Shown piece after piece: positions 7,059 to 15,263 of a DNA stretch of 41,820 nucleotides. A program made the position numbers and the translations under genes. The notes under the pieces are model-generated. The model had not been told where the DNA came from. It saw only the letters and a list, made by a program, of their open reading frames with translations, and made no database searches. Origin of the DNA: Candidatus Poribacteria bacterium (GTDB lineage Bacteria > Poribacteria > WGA-4E > WGA-3G); the NCBI GenBank assembly GCA_022819945.1, contig JAJEGI010000103.1, forward strand, positions 1 to 41,820, read 5' to 3'. How positions within the stretch are numbered: the first letter of the stretch is position 1; the number at the start of each line of letters is the position of its first letter.

Positions 7059-9005
7059 TTAAATGCTAAGCTCTTGAACCTCTCGGTTTCCGATCGCTAA
7101 TCCATAAATCTCGCGTGTAACGACGATTGCAGTGAACATACTCGCGAGGATACCGATGCCGAGCGTTACCGCAAATCCTTTAATCGGACCTGTGCCAAAA
7201 TGATAGAGGACAAGGGCTGTAAAGAATGTTGTGAGGTTGGCATCTAAAATCGTTATAAATGCACGCTGATAGCCGCTTGTGATTGATGCCCAGACGGCTT
7301 TGCCGGTCCGTAATTCCTCACGAATCCGTTCAAAGATGAGGACATTCGCATCGACAGCCATCCCGATGGTGAGGACAAGCCCGGCAATACCGGGAAGCGT
7401 TAATGCCGCACCGAAGCCTGCCAGTGCCCCAAGAATAATCAGCATATTAAAGACGAGCGCGACAATGGCAATGATCCCAGAGAGGCGATAGTAAATTATC
7501 ATAAAGACCAAGACCACACCCAACCCAATCAGTGCAGCAAGAATACCATTATCAATAGATTCTTGTCCGAGGGTGGGGCCGACGGTCCGTTCTTCTGCGA
7601 TCTGGACACCTACCGGAAATGCCCCCGCTTTAAGTATATTGGAAAGGTAACTCGCTTCCTCGTAGGTGAAGTTTCCTTGAATAACAGCATTTCCGATGAT
7701 CTGGTCTTGGATGACAGGTGCAGACTGAACTTTCCCATCAAGGAGAATCGCCAAGTGTTCACCGACATGGTCGCCTGTAACTTGCGCAAATTTACGTCTG
7801 CCAGCACCGTCAAAACTTAGCGAGACGACAATGTCGAAATTCGTTCTGCCGGTCGTCGGAAAGGCATCGGTAATCCGGTCACCAGTTAGAAGTACTGGAC
7901 TTTCCAAGACATACCAGCTGCCGGTCTCGTGATCATATCGGATTTCACTATCTTCGGGGATACTATCCGGCGGCGGTGTATCGGAAGTGCCGCTCCAGAA
8001 ATTGCCGCCAGCAGGCGATTTCCTGACGAGTTTAAATTCAAGCCTGCCCATCTCCCGAACGATTTGTAGCGGTTTTGAAGAATCTTCGGCACCGGGAAGC
8101 TCGACGATAATTCTTGGGTGATTTGCCTCGCGTCGGATAGATGGTTCCGAAACGCCAAACGCATCCACGCGATTTCGTAAGACAATAAGAACTTGTTCAA
8201 TCGCCTGTTCACTATATTTTTCGATACCGCCTTGGCTGAGTCTTAACTGATATACGGATTGTGTTTCTGTTTCGTTATTGACCTGTACATCTTCAAAAAA
8301 TTCGATTTCGTTAAGAAGCTGCTGTGCTTTTTCGAGATACTGCGTCTTTTGCGCCGCGTCGGATCGGAATCGGGAAGGAATACCGACAAATACATCAAGT
8401 GCGTCTTGTCCATCTACCCGTTTAACCTCACGGCACAAAATTTCATCTGCGCGAAGCTGCTCGGGGATGGAAAGCGCGTGTTGACGGAAAAGCTCGGCTT
8501 TCGAGGCTTCTAAATCCACCTCAAGTACAAGGTGGACCCCCCCTTTGAGATCCAAGCCCAACTTTAACCGGCTATCTGGTACGAGCCGTCTGACGATAAC
8601 AGGAAGGCTTCCATATAAGTGTAAATTGTCGAGGGTCGCGCGTGGATTTTTACGTGCCGCCTCTGAGATGAGCCGAACATAAAATTCGCGGGCTTCAGTG
8701 GTCCCAAATTCATAATCAAGCGTCTCCGTAAGTTCCTGTTTCCCTAAATGGACTCGGAAGACATCTTTTAATTCACTGGTCGCATCTTGGAAGCTGATTC
8801 CTTCGGGGTATTCAACCTCTGCAAGATTCACCTTTAAATCGTTATCTTCGGTGACTTCAAAAGGCGGGAGTTTTTCCTGCATCCAAAGCGGTAGATTCCC
8901 ATATAACGGATTGTAAAAACTATCCGGGGTCGGGATAAGATATATCACTGAAAACAGCAAAACCCCGACGATTAAAACTATTTTCCAGATGTTGAATCTG
9001 TACAT
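7059..9005 (-). CDS. secD: Protein translocase subunit SecD
   Basis: SecD works with SecF in late protein export. The 648-residue product has a first TM (about 8-24), a large periplasmic region opening with LKLGLDLKGGVHLVLEVD, and a C-terminal six-helix RND domain with GLVLTIGMAVDANVLIFERIREEL. Length is within the normal range. ATG 9005 has a good Shine-Dalgarno (AGGAG, eight bases upstream). yajC, a frequent neighbour of secD, is not upstream here; instead there is an inverted repeat and a tRNA gene. secD heads the minus-strand unit secD-secF and possibly the paralog genes beyond. Confidence 0.98.
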   Translation of the reverse strand: MYRFNIWKIVLIVGVLLFSVIYLIPTPDSFYNPLYGNLPLWMQEKLPPFEVTEDNDLKVNLAEVEYPEGISFQDATSELKDVFRVHLGKQELTETLDYEFGTTEAREFYVRLISEAARKNPRATLDNLHLYGSLPVIVRRLVPDSRLKLGLDLKGGVHLVLEVDLEASKAELFRQHALSIPEQLRADEILCREVKRVDGQDALDVFVGIPSRFRSDAAQKTQYLEKAQQLLNEIEFFEDVQVNNETETQSVYQLRLSQGGIEKYSEQAIEQVLIVLRNRVDAFGVSEPSIRREANHPRIIVELPGAEDSSKPLQIVREMGRLEFKLVRKSPAGGNFWSGTSDTPPPDSIPEDSEIRYDHETGSWYVLESPVLLTGDRITDAFPTTGRTNFDIVVSLSFDGAGRRKFAQVTGDHVGEHLAILLDGKVQSAPVIQDQIIGNAVIQGNFTYEEASYLSNILKAGAFPVGVQIAEERTVGPTLGQESIDNGILAALIGLGVVLVFMIIYYRLSGIIAIVALVFNMLIILGALAGFGAALTLPGIAGLVLTIGMAVDANVLIFERIREELRTGKAVWASITSGYQRAFITILDANLTTFFTALVLYHFGTGPIKGFAVTLGIGILASMFTAIVVTREIYGLAIGNREVQELSI

Positions 9006-9043
9006 CCAAGTTACTCCTAAACATTAGAATGATTATCAATTAT

Positions 9044-9152
9044 CAGTTATCGGTTGTCAGAGTCATCAGTTGTCAGTTAAGAGTTGTGGCGGACAAATCG
9101 TTTTTACCCGTCATACGCTTAACTGATAACCGAAAACCGAAGCCTGACAACC
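9044..9152. repeat. Intergenic inverted repeat of the TTATCAGTT family (copy 1)
   Basis: Between secD and tRNA-Arg, GGTTGTCAG (9052-9060) pairs with CTGACAACC (9144-9152), and TCAGTTAAG (9073-9081) pairs with CTTAACTGA (9118-9126). The arms are built from variants of TTATCAGTT / AACTGATAA that recur at four other gene junctions in this window. Confidence 0.6.
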
Positions 9153-9160
9153 ATTTCAAA

Positions 9161-9233
9161 CGCGCCTGAGAGGAATCGAACCCCCAACACGTGGTTTAGG
9201 AAACCACTGCTCTATCCATTGAGCTACAGGCGC
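9161..9233 (-). tRNA. tRNA-Arg (anticodon CCU)
   Basis: Read on the minus strand this is a complete 73-nt cloverleaf: acceptor GCGCCTG / CAGGCGC with discriminator G, D-arm GCTC-AATGGATA-GAGC, anticodon stem GTGGT / ACCAC with loop TTCCTAA (anticodon CCT, decoding AGG), and a T-arm with the GGTTCGATTCC motif. CCA is not encoded. It lies between secD and apt, on the same strand as both. Confidence 0.97.
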
Positions 9234-9311
9234 ACGTGTTTTTATACCAAATCTGAAAAATAAATTCACATTTAAGAGATTTTGAAACTCTATGAAAGCG
9301 AAATGTAAAAG

Positions 9312-9327
9312 GCGCAATGAATTGCGC
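9312..9327. repeat. Short GC palindrome upstream of the tRNA gene
   Basis: GCGCAAT-GA-ATTGCGC is a perfect 7-bp stem with a 2-base centre, followed by GCGACTAC. Its form is like that of the palindrome at 4837-4851, and it lies between the apt stop and tRNA-Arg. Confidence 0.4.
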
Positions 9328-9382
9328 GACTACGAACCGGTTTTCGTTAATGAGAAACGGTTATTCAGCATCAGAAATGGTA

Positions 9383-9898
9383 TTAATATTTGATGAGCGA
9401 AAAAATATCGTAGTTCGGAATCTTCTCCCTGCCGTTGAATTCCAGTAACTCAAGTAAAACAGCGATGCCAACGATGTGCCCTTCCAGTTTTTCAACGAGC
9501 TCGATTGACGCAGCAAGCGTGCCACCAGTTGCCAAAACATCATCACATACGAGTACTCTGCTGTGTTTCGGGAATGCATCTTGATGGATTGCAACGACAT
9601 CATAACCGTATTCAAGATCGTACGTGGCTTCGTATGTCCGATGCGGTAATTTACCGCGTTTTCGGATCGGGACAAAACCGACACCGAGCCGATAAGCGAG
9701 CGCAGCACCAAAAATGAAGCCGCGTGCCTCAGTTCCAGTAACGACATCAATTGCTTCAAGTTTATAACGGAGGGCAAATTCATCGATTGCTCTATGAAAG
9801 GCGGTCGGATTTCTTAAAAGTGGCGTGATGTCTTTGAATAAAACGCCCGGTTTCGGAAAATCGGGGACATCTCGAATAAACCGCGAAAAATCTTGCAT
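9383..9898 (-). CDS. apt: Adenine phosphoribosyltransferase
   Basis: Apt converts adenine and PRPP to AMP in purine salvage in the cytoplasm. The 171-residue length is typical. Visible family motifs are IRDVPDFPKPGVLFKDITPLL at the N terminus, TEARGFIFG (about 55-63), and the PRPP-binding loop VLVCDDVLATGGT (about 114-126). ATG 9898 overlaps the TAA of the upstream dehydrogenase gene by one base (TAATG), with AGAGGA just upstream, so translation is probably coupled to that gene. The coupling of a purine salvage enzyme to a polyol dehydrogenase is odd. Confidence 0.97.
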   Translation of the reverse strand: MQDFSRFIRDVPDFPKPGVLFKDITPLLRNPTAFHRAIDEFALRYKLEAIDVVTGTEARGFIFGAALAYRLGVGFVPIRKRGKLPHRTYEATYDLEYGYDVVAIHQDAFPKHSRVLVCDDVLATGGTLAASIELVEKLEGHIVGIAVLLELLEFNGREKIPNYDIFSLIKY

Positions 9899-10956
9899 TA
9901 CGTTCCTCTCTCCTCCTCATGTGGGTGTATCATAATCTTCATCCCTTTTCGAGATTCCATCGCTTCAAATGCCTTGTCAATCTCAACAAGTGGAAAATGG
10001 TGGGTGATGAGCGGTTTCACACGGACTAAACCTTTTTCAAGGAGACGCACCGCCAATTCATGATGGCGCGGCACACATCCGTGTGAACCCGTAACAAAAC
10101 ACTCTTTATAATGAATAATATTAGAGAGAACACTCATGGGTCTCATCGTCTTTGGCAATCCACCGAATAGATTGACATATCCGCGGTGCGCTACCATTTC
10201 AACAGCCTGTTCGTGCGCTTCAACGGAACCACATGTTGTCACAACAATATCGGGGCCCTCGCCCTCAGTTTCTTCCTTGCACCTCTCAATTACGTCTTCC
10301 TCTTCAGAAGCGATATAAGCATCTGCTTCATAGAACTTTGCAATCTCCATCCGCAGCTTACTCCGTTGCACACCGATAACTTTCGTGGCACCCATAACCC
10401 GCGCAAGGTCAATCATCATACAGCCGATGGGGCCGAGACCGATGATAACGACGGTTTTGCCGAGCGACATATTGACGAGTTCGAGCCCGTTAATAGCACA
10501 TGCAAGAGGTTCAGCGAGTGCCGCTTCATCAAAACTCAGTGATGCATCGAAGGGCGTAACCGGTCCCTCCTCCAAAACCAGACGGGGGAGTTTCATATAT
10601 TGCGCGAAAGCACCGGGGATCTGGTAGCCGATCGCGTAGTTGATGGCGCAGTTGTTGCCGAGCCCGTCCCGGCACCAACGGCACTGTCCGCATGGAACAT
10701 CAGCACCGATCGATACTCGGTCCCCTTCTTTAACGCGCGTTACATTTTTGCCAGTCTTAACGATGACACCGGAATTTTCATGACCAATAATGGTGGGGGG
10801 TTTAACGCGTGGGTTACCGTGATGGAGGATACGCACATCAGAACCGCATATACTCACAGCTTCAACGCGCATTAAAGCGGCATCATCATCGATTTCGGGT
10901 TCAGGGACTTCTTTCACACTCAAATTGTCAAGACTTTCAAGTATAGCCGCTTTCAT
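9898..10956 (-). CDS. Zinc-dependent MDR dehydrogenase (threonine/sorbitol dehydrogenase-like)
   Basis: A 352-residue medium-chain dehydrogenase, expected to oxidise a secondary alcohol of a polyol, sugar or amino acid with NAD(P). The catalytic-zinc region is ICGSDVRILHHG followed by IIGHENSG. The structural zinc lobe has four Cys (CGQCRWCRDGLGNNC, about 92-106). The nucleotide site is VVIIGLGPIGCMM (about 168-180). Substrate cannot be read from sequence. It overlaps apt by one base and lies 29 bases after a second MDR gene of similar length, so the two dehydrogenases probably belong to one transcript. No good Shine-Dalgarno precedes ATG 10956. Confidence 0.9.
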   Translation of the reverse strand: MKAAILESLDNLSVKEVPEPEIDDDAALMRVEAVSICGSDVRILHHGNPRVKPPTIIGHENSGVIVKTGKNVTRVKEGDRVSIGADVPCGQCRWCRDGLGNNCAINYAIGYQIPGAFAQYMKLPRLVLEEGPVTPFDASLSFDEAALAEPLACAINGLELVNMSLGKTVVIIGLGPIGCMMIDLARVMGATKVIGVQRSKLRMEIAKFYEADAYIASEEEDVIERCKEETEGEGPDIVVTTCGSVEAHEQAVEMVAHRGYVNLFGGLPKTMRPMSVLSNIIHYKECFVTGSHGCVPRHHELAVRLLEKGLVRVKPLITHHFPLVEIDKAFEAMESRKGMKIMIHPHEEERGT

Positions 10957-10985
10957 ATTTTTTATAGTTATCAGTAGACTGACTC

Positions 10986-12041
10986 CTATTCCTCCGATGG
11001 GTGAATCAAGACTTTTGCGTAAAACTCACTTTTGTCTCGCATCTTATGCAACATATTGGAACTACCTGCTAATGGAACCTTATGTGTTATGAGCGGCGTG
11101 AGTGTTAACATACCGGAAGCCATTGCTTGAAGTACAGTCCGCCAATCGTCGTCGTTGCCTGCAGGACTATAATCGGAATTCCAGGTTCCGAAAATACTCA
11201 CTTCACGTCGCATTAATTGCGATATAAGCATTGCAGATAGGGTTACATCTGCATCGGGATTACCGAGTAAAACGACACGCCCCCCGCGGCCGACACACTC
11301 AAGTGCATTGCGGTAAGTCGCAGGAACCCCTGCGGCTTCAATACAGACATGCGCGCCCTTGTCATCAGTAGACGCATTCACGACTTCAACCGGTTTTTCA
11401 GTTGTAGTGTTAAACACTTCGTCAAAGCCGAGTTGCTTCGCCAGTTCCAATTTTTCATCAACAATATCAAAGAGAAACACCGTTGTCGCGCCCATGATTC
11501 GCGTCCACTGCGCCGTCATCAATCCGATGGGACCCGCCCCAAAAATAGCAACCGTCTTTCCAACAAACGATGTTTGCGCGCGACGGACCGCGTGTAGTGC
11601 GACTGCAGCGGGTTCTGTCATCGCTGCTGCTTCGAGTGTCACGCCTTGTGGGACACGGATCAGATTCGCTTTCGGTGCGACGACATATTCAGCAAAAGCG
11701 CCATCGCTGCGTGAACCGAGATAATCATAGTCGTGGCATTGGACATACTTCCCCTGTTCACACGCCGAACAGGTACCACACCAGAGCAGCGGAAACACGA
11801 CGACAGGGTCCCCGGCTGTAAAACCGTCAACCTCAGGACCGCATGCATCAACAATGCCAGCAAATTCGTGTCCACAAACCGTGGGAAAACTATAGGTGCC
11901 TTTGACGAAAATTCTCGGAATATCGGAACCGCAGACACCACAGAACCCAATTCGGACGCGAACCTCACCTTCAGCAACAGGTGGCACCGGAATCTGCTCT
12001 AATCGTAAATCTCCAACCCCGTGAAGGACAAGTGCTTCCAT
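10986..12041 (-). CDS. Zinc-dependent MDR dehydrogenase, galactitol-1-phosphate 5-dehydrogenase-like
   Basis: The 351-residue product has the layout of GatD-type polyol dehydrogenases: FCGVCGSDIPRI with catalytic Cys, VCGHEFAG, structural zinc Cys cluster CGTCSACEQGKYVQC (about 91-105), YLGSRSDGAFAEYV, and a Rossmann motif VAIFGAGPIGLM (about 164-175). GatD oxidises galactitol-1-phosphate to tagatose-6-phosphate; here the substrate is only guessed to be a polyol or polyol phosphate. It is only distantly similar to the neighbouring MDR enzyme, so the pair is probably not a recent duplication. A ribulose-phosphate/allulose-phosphate epimerase-like gene lies directly upstream, in keeping with sugar-phosphate metabolism. 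Confidence 0.88.
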   Translation of the reverse strand: MEALVLHGVGDLRLEQIPVPPVAEGEVRVRIGFCGVCGSDIPRIFVKGTYSFPTVCGHEFAGIVDACGPEVDGFTAGDPVVVFPLLWCGTCSACEQGKYVQCHDYDYLGSRSDGAFAEYVVAPKANLIRVPQGVTLEAAAMTEPAAVALHAVRRAQTSFVGKTVAIFGAGPIGLMTAQWTRIMGATTVFLFDIVDEKLELAKQLGFDEVFNTTTEKPVEVVNASTDDKGAHVCIEAAGVPATYRNALECVGRGGRVVLLGNPDADVTLSAMLISQLMRREVSIFGTWNSDYSPAGNDDDWRTVLQAMASGMLTLTPLITHKVPLAGSSNMLHKMRDKSEFYAKVLIHPSEE

Positions 12042-12057
12042 TATTTTATACTTGTCA

Positions 12058-12097
12058 GTTAAAGAGAGGTTTTAACGCATCAGTGTCCTCTTTTAAC
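12058..12097. repeat. Intergenic inverted repeat of the TTATCAGTT family (copy 2)
   Basis: GTTAAAGAGAGG (12058-12069) is nearly complementary to CCTCTTTTAAC (12087-12097), flanked by TTGTCAGTT and CCGATAACCGGTAAC words. It lies between the epimerase stop and the MDR dehydrogenase start. Confidence 0.5.
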
Positions 12098-12836
12098 CAA
12101 CATCCGATAACCGGTAACTATCGTTTTTTCTTGTTGCAAGTCCGAGCGCAATCGCCTGCTGGGTACGTTGCACGTTTTCAAGTCGTGATCCCGATTTTTG
12201 GAAAACGCTACTCGTGCCACCGACCAAGATATCCGCGCCGGCGGATACCATTTTCGGGATATTTTCAAAACTCACGTTGCCATCCACTTCAATCGGCAGA
12301 TCAACGGCATGTTCCTGCAAAAAAGCACGACACTCCGCAATTTTTCGGAGGGTCGCTGGAACCACCTTCTGCCCTGCAAATCCGGGATTTACGGTCATAA
12401 TCAGCACAAAATCGAGCCGATCCAGGACATAATCCAATGCCGAGAGTGGGGTTGCAGGATTGAGTGCTGCGCCTGCCTTGATGCCGTGCGCTTGAATAAG
12501 AGATAACGTCCTATCAAGATGCGTTGCTGATTCAACGTGAACGGCTATCTGCTGGACACCCATCTCTGCGACTGCATCCACAAAAAAATCGTTATTTTCC
12601 ACCATGAGGTGAATATCAAAAGCACAGTCTGTCTTTGGGCGTAATTGTTCAATCAGCGCAAGCCCAATCGGCATATTCGGGACGAAATGTGCGTCCATCA
12701 AGTCGAAATGGAGCATATTAATCCCAGCGGCTTCCAATTCCCGAATATCGGTTTCTAAGTTGCATAAATCCGCGCACATCACTGACGGCGCGATATGGAT
12801 GTGTGGTTCTGAAGATGCCGTATTTGGCGTAGACAA
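12093..12836 (-). CDS. Ribulose-phosphate 3-epimerase family protein (Rpe or AlsE-like)
   Basis: A 247-residue TIM-barrel epimerase. Motifs: IAPSVMCADLCNLE, the metal/catalytic block LHFDLMDAHFVPN (about 40-52), DIHLMVEN (about 74-81), MTVNPGFAGQK (about 144-154) and the C-terminal phosphate-binding GTSSVF. The catalytic-Asp segment reads IEVDGNVSFENIP rather than the VDGGI usual in housekeeping Rpe, and so resembles D-allulose-6-phosphate 3-epimerase (AlsE). With two polyol-type dehydrogenases downstream, a role on a ketohexose or ketopentose phosphate in a rare-sugar pathway is plausible. The start is a TTG at 12836 with GGAAG upstream. A housekeeping Rpe role cannot be excluded. Confidence 0.88.
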   Translation of the reverse strand: MSTPNTASSEPHIHIAPSVMCADLCNLETDIRELEAAGINMLHFDLMDAHFVPNMPIGLALIEQLRPKTDCAFDIHLMVENNDFFVDAVAEMGVQQIAVHVESATHLDRTLSLIQAHGIKAGAALNPATPLSALDYVLDRLDFVLIMTVNPGFAGQKVVPATLRKIAECRAFLQEHAVDLPIEVDGNVSFENIPKMVSAGADILVGGTSSVFQKSGSRLENVQRTQQAIALGLATRKNDSYRLSDVG

Positions 12837-12940
12837 GATAGCACTTCCATAGTATCAAAATTCCCGCGCTTATTCTAACATAAAACCTTTAATAGTATAG
12901 CATAAAACCAAGAATTTGTCAAATTTTTGAATGGCGTGGA

Positions 12941-13978
12941 TTAGGAACGCGACAATACCTCTCGAATCTGTGAATCAAGGTCGGTGGGCGGGTCAAAAGG
13001 GATGTCAATCGGTTGGTGAGAAATCGCACTCACATAGATGCCCAAAATGGCGTTAAACTGGTGCAATGCAAGTTTTAGATGCGTTTCGACTGGATTGGCA
13101 TCGTCCTCGATCCAGTCGAACATCGCCTCCGTCAGACGTGCTTGCGCAAGGTCGTTGTTTTCACGCCACTCGTCAGGTGTCGTTTGGTGGATTTTGGTGC
13201 CCGTTTTGGAAAAGATCTCCCATCCGTTGAACTCTTCAAAGAGGACATGCCCTCTTTCGCAGTAAGCGGCAACGCGACAGTGCTTGTAGATGGCATCGTC
13301 GTTCATTACCCGTGGAGCGGTAAAGCCGGTGTTCCAAAATCCGTAGACACCGTTTTCAAAGATTACTTGGCACGATGATCCATCGGGAGCCGGATAGGTA
13401 CTGTCCAACGACTCGGCACCACTGACAGTGCCAAAGACCTGAACGATAGGTGAATCGCCATTTAAGGACATCGCCCAATCGATGATATGTGTCCCTTGGG
13501 CAGAGAGGTTCATACCACACGAAAAATCTAAAAGCCGAATTTCCCCTAATATACCACTCTGCACCATCTTTCGGCAATTGATAAGTCCGGGGTGCCAGCG
13601 GTACTGTTTTCCTATACCAAATTTCGTAGCAGTTCGCTTTTCTAATTCGCGGAGCAAACGCCAGTCTTCAACGCCACAAGCAATCGGCTTCTCAACGATA
13701 CACGCTGGCACACCAAAATCTGATACCAGCGGCATGAGTTCACGCCATTGATCCGGCATCGTGACGAGGTGAACAAGATCAGGTTTCTCTGTCCGGAGCA
13801 TCTCTGCGGCATCCGCGTAACCCGTAATCCCGAAAGTCTCAGCGAATTTTTCGCGACGGTCAGCATTGGATCGATTCGCACACGCAACTAACTCACCTCG
13901 CGAAACTTGTTGATATGCATTCGCATGACCGTAGGCTCTCCCACCGCAGCCGATAATCGCGCTTCGATACTTTAGCAT
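12941..13978 (-). CDS. Gfo/Idh/MocA family NAD(P)-dependent oxidoreductase
   Basis: The 345-residue product starts at ATG 13978 (MLKYRSAIIGCGGRAYGHA), which puts the Rossmann glycine motif where the family has it; a longer frame to 14044 adds a segment with no family match. The conserved EKPIA (about 96-100) supplies the catalytic Lys. The middle carries GKQYRWHPG, and the C-terminal half is the usual alpha/beta substrate domain. Such enzymes oxidise or epimerise sugars, inositols or related hydroxyls. It is upstream of the epimerase and the two MDR dehydrogenases on the same strand, completing a four-gene sugar oxidation cluster. It is divergent from the LamG gene, with 205 bases between starts. 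Confidence 0.93.
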   Translation of the reverse strand: MLKYRSAIIGCGGRAYGHANAYQQVSRGELVACANRSNADRREKFAETFGITGYADAAEMLRTEKPDLVHLVTMPDQWRELMPLVSDFGVPACIVEKPIACGVEDWRLLRELEKRTATKFGIGKQYRWHPGLINCRKMVQSGILGEIRLLDFSCGMNLSAQGTHIIDWAMSLNGDSPIVQVFGTVSGAESLDSTYPAPDGSSCQVIFENGVYGFWNTGFTAPRVMNDDAIYKHCRVAAYCERGHVLFEEFNGWEIFSKTGTKIHQTTPDEWRENNDLAQARLTEAMFDWIEDDANPVETHLKLALHQFNAILGIYVSAISHQPIDIPFDPPTDLDSQIREVLSRS

Positions 13979-14183
13979 GGTTTGGATATCCTTAATTGCA
14001 GATATTAACACACCTAATCTAAAGATTCGGGGTTTTAGACCCAAGGCAACTATTGATAATACACTATTCTATCTTAGTGTGCTGAAGATGTCAAAAGAAA
14101 AACATGTGCAACTTTGCGAAGAATCTGCTAAAATTAAAATAGAGAAGAGCCCAATAACCGAAAAATTATGGGAGGTAAAGAAT

Positions 14184-14942
14184 ATGATAAGGCTAACTGT
14201 TTCAATGCTCCTTATGCATATCTTGTGTTATTTCGGAGTTACCAGTGCCAGTGCTGATGCAATAGGCGTATGGCTATTTGATGAAGGAGACGGCAAAATC
14301 GTTAAAGACCTATCAGGTAACGAACATCACGGTGAAATTATTGGCGAAGTGGCGTGGGCTGACGGAAAATTTGAGACTGCGCTTGAATTCGATGGCGGGC
14401 ATGTAAGTGTGCCGCATGAGGATATCATGAACCTCAGGCAGTGGACAATGACAGCGTGGATAAAAGTCCCGAAGATCGTCGATCCCTACCAAATTATTCT
14501 TGGGAAAGAAGCGTGGCCAGATCGAAACTATACGATGTGGATCCGTCCCGGCGTGATGACTTTTGGGTTCACGCTCCCCGGTGGTGCACAAGACTTGCAG
14601 GTGGGCAGCAAAGAGGTCACTGATGGTGAATGGCACTTCGTTGCCGGTGTGTATGATGAAAAGAATCTCACGCCTTATGTTGATGGTGAACAATTCAATC
14701 CACGCGGTGCTGCGGGTAAACCCGCCACGAACAACGCACCATTGATTATCGGCGCACAAGGACCTGCTGGCAACAACGGTCCGTTGAAGGGCATCATCGA
14801 TGAGGTCGCGGTCTACAATACGGCATTAGACGAAGATGAGATCGCTGAAGTGATGGAGGGTCTCTCAAAGCAATTTCAAGCGGTGGACGCTTCAGAGAAG
14901 TTAGCGGTAACATGGGGGTATCTTAAAGATCGCAGCCGATAA
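14184..14942 (+). CDS. Secreted LamG (concanavalin A-like) domain protein
   Basis: The start is ATG 14184: GGGAGG lies seven bases upstream and the resulting N terminus (MIRLTVSMLLMHILCYFGVTSASA) is a clear signal peptide cleaved near residue 24. The remaining 228 residues form one LamG/laminin-G-3 domain: AIGVWLFDEGDG, HHGEIIG, ALEFDGGHVSVP, TMTAWIKVP, DGEWHFVAGVYD, LIIGAQ and GIIDEVAVYNTAL. These beta-sandwiches bind glycans and often sit on the cell surface. No catalytic domain is attached. The in-frame extension upstream to 13977 would run into the divergent oxidoreductase gene and is not used. Confidence 0.9.
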   Translation: MIRLTVSMLLMHILCYFGVTSASADAIGVWLFDEGDGKIVKDLSGNEHHGEIIGEVAWADGKFETALEFDGGHVSVPHEDIMNLRQWTMTAWIKVPKIVDPYQIILGKEAWPDRNYTMWIRPGVMTFGFTLPGGAQDLQVGSKEVTDGEWHFVAGVYDEKNLTPYVDGEQFNPRGAAGKPATNNAPLIIGAQGPAGNNGPLKGIIDEVAVYNTALDEDEIAEVMEGLSKQFQAVDASEKLAVTWGYLKDRSR

Positions 14943-15263
14943 CCCATACACCTACAAACCGCGCTTGCTATCAAAAAATATTTATGTCTACAAAATTTTT
15001 GTAAACATAAAGTCTCATTTTCTCGTTTCTACTCAAGATTCCGCATCACAGAAGATGTACCGTGCCGGCAAAATGCAAGTTCCACTCAGATATTTATAAA
15101 TACACGGTGTTGGGTTCTACTCGTGTTCAGCAAAATCTATAGGACTTGTAGATTTGTCAAACCTCTACAATTTTTTTTCACTGAGTTCACGTTACATTTT
15201 TTCCAATAACGTAACCTTACATCCACAGAAACCTGATAAATCCGATAACAACAGAGAATACAC
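14943..15263. other. Intergenic region upstream of the SprA-like gene
   Basis: These 321 AT-rich bases contain no convincing gene. The main feature is the near-perfect palindrome at 14982-15010. T-runs are at 15171-15178 and 15197-15202. No clear sigma-70 promoter was recognised for the giant gene downstream. Confidence 0.5.
14982..15010. terminator. 29-nt near-perfect AT-rich palindrome (terminator or operator)
   Basis: Arms 14982-14995 and 14997-15010 pair at 13 of 14 positions (C14988 opposite A15004). They start TTATGT and end ACATAA. It lies 40 bases after the LamG stop. As RNA it would form a tight hairpin, although without a GC-rich stem. As DNA it could be an operator for a dimeric regulator. 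Confidence 0.4.

Noticed and set aside
9361..9783. 140-codon minus-strand ORF inside apt
   Set aside because: It is a different frame of the clear apt gene; no family features.
13977..14183. Upstream extension of the LamG reading frame
   Set aside because: The extension has no signal peptide or family match; GGGAGG and a signal peptide support ATG 14184.
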